Below, piece by piece: positions 36,266-48,900 of a DNA stretch of 64,000 bases; the first letter of the stretch is position 1; the number at the start of each line of letters is the position of its first letter. The stretch is from Rhizophagus irregularis (lineage: Eukaryota; Glomeromycota; Glomeromycetes; Glomerales; Glomeraceae). The notes beneath the pieces are model-generated. The model did not search any database. It saw nothing but the letters and a program-made list of their open reading frames with translations, and had not been told where the DNA came from. The position numbers were made by a program, and so were the translations under genes. The stretch is taken from contig NC_089443.1 of assembly GCF_026210795.1 (NCBI RefSeq), positions 4,464,001-4,528,000 on the forward strand, given 5' to 3'.

Positions 36266-39036
36266 CATTTAATAATTAAGATATTAAACATACATGTTAT
36301 TCATAAAGAAAGCAAAATTGCTTACCATAGGGCAATTTGAGAGTATTATATATAGAGAGTTTAATTTTTGGTTTTTTATTAAAAATTTTTAAAACTTAAG
36401 CAGTGAAAATAAAAAATAACATATATTACAAAAACAACTTATAATACTTATTTTTGATTTTGTAATGAACCTTTTCAAACCAATCTACAACTAATCTGAA
36501 ACTTACGCCTTCAATAGTAAAAAAAAAAATTTTTTTTTCGCTATTTGAGTGATTTAGCACATATTTTGGTAGTACAAATCAGGTCATCAAGTTACATCAC
36601 AAAATGTACTAGCACGATCAGATTATAACGTGTCAATATTTTATGCGTATAAAAATTTTTTGAAGGTATCACTGCTCAAGACATACTTTCTCTATTGTTA
36701 ATTAAACTAAATTTTTAGTAATCAAGATTTTTTCATGAATATTTTTTATGTTGAGTTATATTGGATTAAAAATATCAATAAATTAATAAAATGAGGCGAG
36801 ATTAGTTTATGTATCAATTAAATTAATTTAAGCATATACCTTATATACCATCTAATAACCAACCAATAAATTTTGAACATTACGATAATTCATATGTAAA
36901 AAAAAAAATTATATGTAAAAAAAATGGCGTTCAAATTCAAAAAATACATAAAATTTCTTCCTCCCAGGGTAATGTCGGCTGTAATTATCAAAAAAGGAAT
37001 GCACATTGTGACACAAAAGTACGAAACACTTCATGCAAAATATTATAATATCTTAGTAATAATCACGCCTGTTTAAAAAATAAAAAAAAAATAATAATAA
37101 ATTGAAAGTAATATTTAAGTTTCTTAGCGCTTTCTTTCAAGAAAAAATCAAATGTAACTAATTAGAACATATAACAAATATAATACCAATACACGACACG
37201 AGGTTCTCAAACTATATAACGGAGAGTTCAACGGTAATTATACCTAATTCTTAATTCAAAAAAATATAATACAAAGACGTTGCATCTAATACTCAACGTG
37301 TTACCTTTTATTTCATCGGACCGAACTTTATTATGGTTAAAAACTTTAATATTAACTTAGTTAGAAAGAAAGACATAATAAAATTTAATTCTTAATAAAT
37401 TATAATATGATAATTTGATAATTTCTTTTTTTATTAGAATTCATATTGAACAATATTAATATTACATGCATTTTTTAAATTTTTTAGAATAATATCAATT
37501 CAGAATAAACGTTACCTTATTAATTGATAATCAAAATAAATGTGCTTGAGGATCAAAACTTCTTGCGCCATTCCACCTTTACCGTGAAAGTTAAAAATCT
37601 TTAATTTAGGTGCAAAGTAAAGATTGCTATTTGATTTTCTTCGAGCAGCTGGAATCAAAAATGTGGTTAAAAATGTGGTTATTAAGGGATTTTCCATTTA
37701 CGTACTAGTAAAATTAATTTGGTCAAATATAGATTTATTAAATTTTTATAATTTTTTTGCTTGAAAAACATTATAAAAAACATATTATGCATTGTAAGTT
37801 GTATAGTAATTATAATATAATAGTAATAATAATCATATAGCGAAAACATGGTAAATATACAGTTTACTGCACATTAAGGAAATTAAATTTCTGTAAATCT
37901 ACAAGAAATATAAAAGATGAGATTCTAAGAAATATATTGGAGAATATCCTCGTACCTAATTATCACTTCACGAATGTTTCATCCGCCGAAATTAAAAAAA
38001 AAATTACAATGTCATAAAAATAGCAACCAATTGGGTACTTTTGTCTCGTTCGAGTCGAATAAACCGAATAATCAGCTTTGCCATTTTTAGAACGGGCTAT
38101 TAACACAATTAGAAAGTACAATTTTATATAGGAAAAAATAAACAACCCTAATTTAACTTTTTATGGATTAATATTTCTGCATCTTAATTTCCGGTTTATA
38201 TTGTCAAAATTTTTTAATTCTAGAATTCACGGTCTGCAATTTAAAATCTCTTGTAACGATATTCTTAAAACAAATTTTAAATTGAAACACATCGAACCTC
38301 CTTGGTTACAACAATTCTAACAAAGAAAATTTTCATGTTGGTGAGTTTGGTTTCGCAATTTTATTCAAAGTAGATCTGTTTAACATGTAAAATTTACTAA
38401 AGCGGTTATGATATCACTGTAAGACGTTAGATCAGTGTTTCCCTCGTGACAAATTTTTTTATAAATTCGGAGCCGATATATACCTAAGAAAATTTATTAA
38501 TTATAAGATTAAAGACGATACAAAATTTTAAATCTTATAAATATATTTAATAAATGGAAAAATGGACTTAATAATTTATTCATATATTATAAAGATAAAA
38601 AAAGTTAATCATTATAATGTAATTTTGCATCATTATCTTAAATGATTCTATAAAAAAAATAAAGACGTGTGATACAAAATACAAATTATCGTCACACCTA
38701 AAGTGATAAACGTGAATCTGACAGAAAATTTCAAAATCATAATTTTTGTGTGACACCGTAATTTACGTGTGGCACCTGCACACTGGAAAAAAAAAATAAT
38801 TTTATAGTTAGATGTTTTATTGTTTTTTTTACGTATAAATATTGCATCTAAAACCTTCTTTTTTTCGAAAAAAATCTTTTGCAGAGAAATAACAAAAATC
38901 AACTTGATAATTTCCTAAGCAAAAGATAAAAAAAAAATCAAATTCTCATAATTTTCTCATATTAAATTCAAAAAAAAAATAATAAAATCTCATATTTTAA
39001 ATTTTTTTTTATTCTTCACTAATTTATTAATTCATC
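36266..39036. other. intergenic, no gene seen
   Basis: AT-rich with long A and T runs. Short minus frames at 37512-37697, 37963-38145 and 38648-38902 show no recognised domain. A partly inverted GTGTGAC/GTCACAC patch at 38665-38780 may be a worn MITE. Confidence 0.45.
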
Positions 39037-39363
39037 ATGAGCGTAGCACATTTAGAAATTCTTACTGATTCAAACAACTTTCAATCTTCACATATTAATT
39101 TTGCATCGCAGAGTATTTTCCATGATAATGTAAATTATGATTATTCTCAACAAACAGATTCTTTTACCATCCCATCTCAATTATATTCTGAATAATCTTA
39201 TTTTATGAACCAAAACGATTTATCAAATCAACAATATTCAATCAATCAACAAATACTTCAAAGTATACTTATTCACCCAACCAAATTTTTTTATCAGCCA
39301 CCAAATGATCCTTTCAATTATCACATTAAATGTGAAAAAGTTTCTAACCAATTCATTAAATAA
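39037..39363 (+). pseudogene. small Gln/Ser/Asn-rich frame with one in-frame stop
   Basis: From the ATG at 39037 the frame reads MSVAHLEILTDSNNFQSSHI... for 52 codons to a TAA at 39193. It then continues in the same frame (MNQNDLSNQQYSINQQ..., FYQPPNDPFNYHIKCEKVSN) to a second TAA at 39361. Composition on both sides of the first stop is alike, which suggests one 108-codon coding unit with a nonsense change, or a 52-residue peptide with readthrough. The ATG has an A-rich leader and an AT-rich promoter-like region. Family not recognised. Confidence 0.4.
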
Positions 39364-42080
39364 GTCAATTAATAAACAATTAAAAGAAAATGAATATACA
39401 TTCTTTTATTTACGGGTCACATTGAACTGGACATTTTCCTGAAACATCCAATTTCCCAAATTATTATTTCCCAAATCTTCTGAAATTCGATTTCCTGCCA
39501 ATATTCTGAATCCTAATATCTCGAATTACAATATCATAAATCCTGAATTTGCATAAATTGCTGTTTTTTAAATTTTGTTAAACAATAATTAAAGTGAGGC
39601 ATTCTAGATTTCTAGTTGAATGATAACTGTTCATTCTGTGTTTCTTTTGTGAATGCATTTTTGTATAAACTTTAATAATAAAGTTAAAAAATTTGGGAAG
39701 AATGTGCTAAAATCAAATTTACAAAAAAAAAACACTTCTGTATTTCAAGAAAATTAATTCATAACTGAAAAATTATATTAAAAAATTATGCCAAGAAATT
39801 TTTCTTCTGAAGCACAAACATCAAATTAATTTAATTTCTTTTTCCTTTGATAATGAATAAAAATGCTTGTATTATTTTGAAAAACTAGACAAATTTTTTT
39901 ATTTCACTTAGAAAAACAATTGAATCATGTGATATTAGTAAAATATTTCCTGATAATATCCCTCAATTTTATCACCTAATCATTACTTAGTGAATTGAGT
40001 CCCGATTAGCCTATATGTTATTTCATACAATATATGAGCATCAACTAGAGTCATAATGCTAGGGCCGGCCCTTTAAATATATTAGTATATATAACTATAT
40101 AGATTGTCTAGTGTGCAATAATGTGTATATAAAATAATAAATGTAGTTTGTTTTTTTATTAATATGATATTATAGTATGAAAATAGAATTTTAGAATTGT
40201 AATATCTCATGAGGTTTATGAAATAGGAAGTAGTTGTGATGCTACTTGTTTTAAACGTAAATATTCTTTAATTGCATTTGGGTTTACATTGAATGATTCT
40301 CTACTTAGATTAATTATTTTAATGTTTTTATGAAAGTGAATTTTATAATATTTTATTGTGTTTCAATTATGTATTGGAAATAGAGAATTTTCTAGTGATT
40401 ATATAGTGAATTTTGTTAACAGTTAATTTTTTAATAAGCGAAATAAATAAATAATTTAGTGATCAATAATAAATAGGCTTTGAGAATTAATATTGTTATT
40501 ATGGCTTTTAATTTTTTTTTAATTTTAATATAAAACTTATTTTAAAAATATCATAAATAATTTTTGATATAATTTTGAATTGTGTAGATCTCTTACAAAA
40601 TTTTTATAAGTATTGCTAGCCGTAACCCGTCACGCTGTGCTGGGATATATAGTATTGATTGCATATTATAGTATTATGTATTGAAAATAAAATTCTTACT
40701 TATATAATACTAATTTTATTTGTAATTAGAAATTTAAAGAATTGAAAGTAAATAAATAATTCAAATAAAATAAATAATAAAATTAAATAAAAAAAAATTT
40801 AAAAAGGTGAAAGGTAGTCAGTATCCTTAGAAAAAAGTTTTTTATATAGAAAAGTTCTTTTACATATTAGAAAAATTTTTGCATGTTAATAAGAAACTGA
40901 AGTAGTTATGTAGATTTGTATTTAATATTAGAATAACAATTTAATTTTTGTACATACAGTAATTTATATTTATAATATGATTATTATACATTATATATTT
41001 TATGGTTTATTTATATGTTTACAGACTCATCATAAATAAATCAATTCTGAATAATTAATTGTTACAAAAAAATAAATTTCTCATCACCAAGAATACCATC
41101 ATACAAATGTATTATTACAGTAGATTATATCATAGTAATCTATTTAAAAAAAAATTTATATCAAAAAAAAAATTCCATTATCAAATCTATTGTTACAAAA
41201 AAAATTCTTATCACCAAAGCCCTATTGTTATTACTAAAAAAAATTGATAGAACTACTTAATAGTATTAGAATGACGTCAATTACCAGGAAGCAAAAAAAA
41301 GTAAATTTTTTTTGTAACCGGGAACTAACTATTACTAATTAATATTAGTAAATGTCAGTTACTGAACATAAAGAAAGGGCAAAGTCCAATCTATTGTTGG
41401 AAAAAAAATTTTAATGAAAAAAAAATCTGACCTGTTGTTAAAAAAAATTTCTAAATTAAAAAAAAAATTCTAAAAAAAAATGAAAAAATAACTAAATGAT
41501 CTATTTAAGAAAATAAAATAAAGTTACTAAACGATCTATTAAAAAATAATAAAAAAATTAAAAAAATTACTAAATGATCTATCGTTAAAAAAAAATAAAT
41601 TGTTTAATAAAAAATTAAAAAATTACTAAACAAAAGGAAGGCCAAAGTTCGATCTATTGTTACCAAAAAAAAAATAAAAATTACTATCGTAAAAAGAAGA
41701 GCGATATTGTTTTTAAAAATTTTACAATTTATTAACTTAAATAAGTTTAATTGTCTATTACTTATTAATATTAGCAAAACTTCAATTACCAGAAACTAAA
41801 AAATAATTTAAAATATTTTTATTAGTAATCAACATGGATTTGCTAATAAGCTACTATATGAATATGGAATAGTTCAGGTGCAGACAAATCATGTGTTAGA
41901 CAATTCAATATTTATACAAGCTAATCTAAACGTTAGGTTATAGGAAATTTTTTTAGTATATTACTAACCTAATATGAAATAGATTAGGCGCGGCAGATCA
42001 TGTGTTTCATATTACACAATTCAAATTATTTATATACGGTAATCTAAACATGACCAAATTTTTTTGAATATATGTTTATC
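39364..42080. other. intergenic, AT-rich repeats
   Basis: Contains an AATCCCGA-type patch (about 39460-39560) and, from about 41040 to 41830, many loose copies of a 'CTATTGTTA(A)n-ATT-ACCAAA' motif that is also seen at 43960-44160 and, inverted, at 51880-52510. No gene supported; the frame at 41059-41247 runs over this low-complexity repeat. Confidence 0.5.
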
Positions 42081-43330
42081 CAGTACGGTACGAATTTGCA
42101 AACCTGTACGGTACGGTTGATCAATTTTTGTGATAATCATTTCGTACCGTACCGTACTGGTTCTATAATAATCTCTTTATATATAGAACCAGTACGGTAC
42201 GGTATGAAATGATCAACCATAAAATTTAACCAACTGTACCGTACCGTACTGGCTCTATAATAATCTCTCTATATATAGAACCAGTACAGTACGGTACGGT
42301 TATTGTTTTAAATGAACATTTTGGACATTAGTGTCCAAATTTTCAAAATGGACATTTTGGACATTGGTGTCCAAATTACAAAAATGAACATTTTGGACAT
42401 TGTGTCCAAATTATTAAAATGGACACTGGTGTCCAATAATTATATGCTAAATGTACCGTACTGATTTTCTCTTTATTATAGTGTCAGTACGGTACTGTAC
42501 GGTCATGTTGATCAAATTTTGTAATTTTGTATGGGGTGATCAACTGTACCGGTTATGCCTTACAGTGTCCGGTCTGATGATCTTTCTGAGTCCAGTCATG
42601 TCAATTTTTAGTACAGTCATGTGGAATTGGGTCCGGACCCTCGGACCATGCGGTCCGATGATCCGCTTAAAATCACTTGAGTCCGATTAATTGTAAAGCT
42701 TTGATCTACACTGGATTTTTTTTTGCCATTCGCTTCATAATGAGTCATTAAAAAAAAATATTTTTAATTTAATGAGATATTACTATTATGCCATAATGAA
42801 CAATTATAATGTCATTAATATTATATAATTAATAATTTTAATTAATAATTTCAAATTTGTAAGCCTTCCAAATGAAATATTTTTTTCAATTTTTCATGTA
42901 TTTAATTTTATAAAGAAAAACATGGATGTAATTAACATTACTGAAAATAATAAAAATAATATTACATTTAGTTCACTAATAGAAATACCAAATGTTAGTT
43001 ATAAAATTTTCGTGTCAATATTAATATTAATGTTATATTTTATAATAATATTAAATACTATTATAATTGTAATTATTAAATTCAAGAAATGTAGATCAGA
43101 TCAGTCGTGTAAATTTAGTTCAGTCCGATTGATCAACATCACAGGACTCGGCACAATTAACTCAGTCCGATGGTAGTGAAGTCCGATCAAAGTTTAAATT
43201 CAATCCGCATCAAAATTCACATGACTGTGCTAAAAACTGACATGACTGGACTCAGAAAGATCATCGGACCGGACTCAGTAAGGATATACTCAACTGTACC
43301 GTACAGGTTTGCAATTTCGTACCGTACCGA
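42081..43330. mobile_element. 1.25-kb palindrome-rich TIR element (GTACGGTAC family)
   Basis: The left end CAGTACGGTACGAATTTGCA followed by AACCTGTACGGTAC is matched by the reverse complement of the right end (TCGGTACGGTACGAAATTGC, AAACCTGTACGGTAC). Inside both arms lies a second matching block (GATGATCTTTCTGAGTCCAG, TCATGTCA-TTTTTAG-ACAGTCATGTG), so the inverted repeats are several hundred bases long but interrupted in the left arm. The left arm also holds two hairpins (about 42145-42200 and 42235-42295) with CCGTACTGG-TCTATA pairing to its complement, and a minisatellite. TTATC flanks both ends (42076-42080, 43331-43335), a possible 5-base target duplication. The AT-rich centre has a chance frame (42922-43176). 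No transposase seen. Confidence 0.8.
42314..42440. repeat. 36-base minisatellite, about 3.5 copies
   Basis: Units read GAACATTTTGGACATTAGTG TCCAAATT-TCAAAATG with small changes. Each unit carries the palindrome TTGGACA...TGTCCAA. The minisatellite sits in the left arm of the TIR element at 42081-43330 and is absent from its right arm. Confidence 0.85.
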
Positions 43331-45686
43331 TTATCTTACTACCTAATTTTTTTAGTTATATAATAAGCCACACGAATAAATTTTTTTTATTTTGGCAAAA
43401 AAATTTTTTTTTTAACAATATGGATTTTTTCAACATACTATATATAATTTCAGCAATATCACCATGGATAAATTTTTTTTTTTTAGACTTTTTTCAACAA
43501 TATCACACATAATTTTTTTAATATTGTTCTTTTAAATTATATAATGTATTTATATAATGTATGATAAATCTGCATTAAAACAATTTGATCGGTAAATTGA
43601 TAATAATTTCTTGATGGACTCCAGATTATTGTTTATTAATTGAACAATTCAAGCTGAATGAAAAATGGCAAATTCTGATAGTAGTACAATTTTTATTAGT
43701 CATCATATGTTAACTGCGAGTTACATTTGTTAATTATACTTAAAATTTAATTAATTTTACTTTTAAAAAATTTTTATTTTACTCTATATAAATAAAAAAT
43801 AACAAAGATAATTATAGATCATAATAATAACTAATTTTAAATCAGGGATTAGATGGATGATTTATTATATTATAATTATCAAATAAAAAACTATTTTGTT
43901 ATTAGTTTTTTACTTTATTAACAAATCAGCAAGTGACAGAAAAAAAAATCACATTATAACAATCTAGTTGCAAAAAAAAACTCTTCAGAAAAATCATATC
44001 ATAGCAATCTATTGTTATACAAAGAATTTTTTCAAATGTCAAAAAAAAATAATTATTTCCAACCTATTGTTATACAAAGAATTTTTCTGAATGCAAAAAA
44101 AATAATTATACCCAATTTATTGTTAAAAAAATTCTTACCAAAAAAAAAATTATTTAGGATCTGCCGGTATTGATCAATAGTTCTAACTATAAAAACATCA
44201 GACCCAGGATCTGTAAATAGGTCACATGCATGCCATTCAATTTAAAAAATAATTTATATGGGTTAATCTAAACAAAAAAGAGTCAACTAACTATTAGTAT
44301 TTATTAATATTAGTATGGTTAATTAATTTATATCAGTAAAAAAGCGTGATAATTGGTAATAACTATCACCAATTAATGTTAGTAAAATGCAACTAAAAAA
44401 TAATTTTTTATATATTGGTAATCATGAATTTGCCGATCAAATGATTTCAAATATTACACATAAATTATTTATTATTTACTGTATATAGTGCAAATTTTCA
44501 TTTTTATTAAAATTTTTTTTACTTTTATATTAATAAATAAATCATAACTAATAAAAAATTATAATTTTTAAATAATACATTAAAAACAATGATTATAGTA
44601 ATATATTACAAGCAATAACCTTTTTATGAATAATTAAAGATGAAAATTATGATAAATAATTTTGACAATTTTATAGAATTGAAATCAACCTTTAAAGTGT
44701 TAATCATTGACGCCAATTTTTGAGACCAATACAATTCTGGTTAATGGGTAGAAATGAAAATTTTTATACATCAAAAAATATATGCACGCAAAAGTAATGA
44801 TAAATTAAAAAATTAATTTAGTCATCCCGATCATTTAAATCACATGTAATTAATTTATGTCCTGACGCTAATTTTAGATGTGTTAACTATTATAATCATA
44901 GTTGTGGATTTTTTTTTAGTCATCAACAAAAAAAATTAATAATTTTTACATAACAGTAAATAAATTATCTTTCTTTTTGGCTTAAATATAAAGAAAAGAT
45001 TTTATAGGTAATGTATTACTATGCAGCTGCAATTCAGATTATGCCGTAGATGTTAGATCATCATTATCAATATTTTTTTTTTGAAACCCAATATAAACAA
45101 CCGCTATTTGTATAAAAATTGAAATTGACATGATATGATATGATATGACATGACATGACATGACATGATATGATATGATATTCATATACATATACATATA
45201 CATGTTTTTTTTATAACATGTTTTATAAAAACGCACCCTATAGTTGCTGCATGATGCTAACCAAATTTATACCTCTCCTTCCTTTTCGAGAACACACTAA
45301 ACCAACTATAGCCAATCATGTAAGATAAATATACTAAATTGAGGTCATCTGACTCTAACAACTATATAGTGCAATCTGCATATATTGTTAATTATGACAT
45401 ATACACGTTAATTTTCAATAAAATGTATACAAGTCGTATATAGACATCATGATCATTTCTTATATTTTGATAGTTTTATTCATGCTTATATTCATTTATT
45501 TATTCATTTATTTATTTATTCATTAATTGTTCAATTTTTACACGTAAAAAAAAGTATTAAGAATACTAATTAAAAAAATAAATATTGAAAAAATAAAGTA
45601 TCTGAAAATTAAAAATCACTTGATGAGGTGCGCCAGGTCGCCAAATAATAATAGCCTTATATTATTATTTTGATAATTTAAAAGAT
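43331..45686. other. intergenic, AT-rich; no gene seen
   Basis: More copies of the CTATTGTTA-type low-complexity motif (43960-44160). No open frame, RNA gene or TIR element recognised beyond the microsatellite listed separately. Confidence 0.5.
45126..45204. repeat. (ATATG)n/(ACATG)n and (CATATA)n microsatellites
   Basis: A pentamer run alternates ATATG and ACATG blocks (45126-45180) and is followed by CATATA hexamers (45183-45204). Likely polymorphic in length. Confidence 0.9.
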
Positions 45687-45880
45687 TTATTTAAATTACA
45701 AACTAAGAAACTTGTAAAATATTTACTACTCTAGTCTTAGTGTTTAAATAATTCTAAGTATAATAAAAAAAAGTGAAAAGCTATAAAAAAAAAGGAATTA
45801 TTTAAATTACAAACTAAGAAACTTGTAAAATATTTTACTACTCTAGCCTTAGTGTTTAAATAAATCTAAAAAGAATAAAA
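45687..45880. repeat. two-copy tandem duplication, period about 111
   Basis: The block TTTAAATTACAAACTAAGAA followed by ACTTGTAAAATATT, CTACTCTAG and CTTAGTGTTTAAATAA occurs at 45690-45765 and again at 45800-45875 with very few changes. It lies just beyond the 3' end of kinase 2, a locus that is rich in tandem duplications of similar period. Confidence 0.85.
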
Positions 45881-45965
45881 TAAAGAACAATTTCTTTTGA
45901 ATGCATAATATCAAATATCACTTAAAAAAAACTATAAATTTTTTTAAAAAACAAACAATGATAAG

Positions 45966-48900
45966 TTAATTTTCATCAGTTTTAATATCTAATAATTAAA
46001 TATTAAAAAATAAAATTAATTTCACATAAATAATTTGCAAGATTAATTCCTTTTATATATCATAGTACATACCTGATGACCCCAAATTCTTAATTATACA
46101 ATCACTCAAATTTTCACTTACTAGTATTTCATTTGTTTTTACACTAGCTTGTGAATCTTCACTTTCAAGAATTTCATTCAACTTAATAATATTCTCATCT
46201 GTTTTAATAATTAATAAATTAATTAACTTCATATTAATAATTTGCAAGATTAATTTTTTATATAATATAGTATATACCAAATGTTCTCAAATCTTTAATC
46301 ACACAATCATTCAAATTTTCACTTTCAAGAATTTCATTCAATTTTTTACTAGTAAAATCAAGTAAGCGACTTGTATAACATGCTTTAGGATGAAATTGAG
46401 TAACAAGATTGTTATGCTGCCCAATTGGTGCATTTATAAATTCCATAATGTTGCTTTTTAATTCATCATTGACTTCATCATCTTTATAAGGACGGAAAAT
46501 CCATTTTTTAATAATTTTTAATACTTCTTTAGAAGCTGGTCTTTTTAATGGATCTTCATTCCAACATTTTTTCATTAAATCTACATAACATTGTGGAGTA
46601 TTTTCAATAATTTCAGGTCGTTCACCTTTTCTACAAATATCTAAACTAAGTTCAAGATCATGTGCTCTATTATTAAATGGTGGTATCCCAGATGTAAGTT
46701 CCCACATAATCATAGAAAAACTATATATATCACTAGCTGGAGTATAAGATTTGCCTCTTAAAACTTCAGGAGCCATAAATGGTATAACACCATAAATATC
46801 ATATTTTTTCAAAAACGATTTTACAGGTTGACATAATCCTAAATCACTAATATAAATTTTATCACCATCAAACTTATTATTATGATTTAAAATATTACCA
46901 TCATGAAAATCACAATGAATAAGATTTTCTCCATGTATCTTATTAAGTCCAGAAATAATTTCGTACAACATATATAATTTTTGATTCCAATTATTTTCGA
47001 CTATTGTTGTTAAATTTTCTCTTAAATTACCTTTATTTGCATACTCCATTACTACCATATATTTTGAAGTATTTGGATCTTTTGTGAATCCATAAACATT
47101 TATAATATCACTTGAAGCTAAAACACTTGTATGATATTCCCACTATAAAAGATAATAATTATTATTAATATAGATAAATTTTAATTTAAATTAAAAATAG
47201 AAAATAATATACTATCATACTTCTTTTAAAAATTCATTTAAATTTTCATTTAAATTCTTGGGACATTTAAGAATTACTTCTTCATCCTCTTCATCTTCTT
47301 TATCTCCATTATTCTTTAACCAAATAGCTCTGTATATAGTACCAAATCCTCCTTCACTAAGATGTTCAACATTTTTAAATTTGTTATAAGGAATCCATCT
47401 TAATGTTTTTTCAAGAATAAAATCATCTATAATTGCATTTCCACTTTTCCCAAATCTATAAATTTAAATAATTAAAATTATATTATAGATTGTATTATAA
47501 TTTACACAAAATAAATTATTACTTACTCTAAAATTTAAATAGGAATTTAATGTAATATAAGTCTTAGTTTTTGGATAAATACATATAATAATCTATAATT
47601 TACAACTTACCAACTAAAGTAACAGATATTTTTAAATGAAAGAATTAAATTAACGAATAAATATTATATAAATATATAACAATAGGAATACTTACAAGCT
47701 AGATCATAAATAATTTTTTAAGTGAAAAAAAATAGATAGTTTAAATTATATGTAAATATAAGTAATAATAGAATTAAATAAATAACTTACTCCCTATATT
47801 ATTTAATAATTTTTTAAATAAAGAAATTAGATAGTTTAAAATATATGTAAATATTATAACAATAAGTAATAATAGAATTAAATAAATAACTTACTCCCTA
47901 TATTATTTAATAATTTTTTAAATAAAGAAATTAGATAGTTTAAAATATATGTAAATATTATAACAATAAGTAATAATAGAATTAAATAAGTAACTTATGA
48001 CTTACCAACTAAAATAAATTACAAAATAATTTTTTAAATAAAGAAATTAGATAGTTTAAAATATATGTAAATATTATAACAATAAGTAATAATAGAATTA
48101 AATAAATAACTTACTCCCTATATTATTTAATAATTTTTTAAATAAAGAAATTAGATAGTTTAAAATATATGTAAATATTATAACAATAAGTAATAATAGA
48201 ATTAAATAAGTAACTTATGACTTACCAACTAAAATAAATTACAAAATAATTTTTTAAATAAAGAAATTAGATAGTTTAAAATATATGTAAATATTATAAC
48301 AATAAGTAATAATAGAATTAAATAAATAACTTACTCCCTATATTATTTAATAATTTTTTAAATAAAGAAATTAGATAGTTTAAAATATATGTAAATATTA
48401 TAACAATAAGTAATAATAGAATTAAATAAGTAACTTATGACTTACCAACTAAAATAAATTACAAAATAATTTTTTAAATAAAGAAATTAGATAGTTTAAA
48501 ATATATGTAAATATTATAACAATAAGTAATAATAGAATTAAATAAATAACTTACGATCTACGAAATAATTTTTTAAATAAAGAAATTAGATAGTTTAAAA
48601 TATATGTAAATATTATAACAATAAGTAATAATAGAATTAAATAAATAACTTACTCCCTATATTATTTAATAATTTTTTAAATAAAGAAATTAGATAGTTT
48701 AAAATATATGTAAATATTATAACAATAAGTAATAATAGAATTAAATAAATAACTTACTCCCTATATTATTTAATAATTTTTTAAATAAAGAAATTAGATA
48801 GTTTAAAATATATGTAAATATTATAACAATAAGTAATAATAGAATTAAATAAGTAACTTATGACTTACCAACTAAAATAAATTACAAAATAATTTTTTAA

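Noticed and set aside
42922-43176. 84-codon frame with a membrane-like stretch
   Set aside because: It lies in the AT-rich core and right arm of a TIR element, and the hydrophobic stretch is a by-product of ATT/ATA codons.
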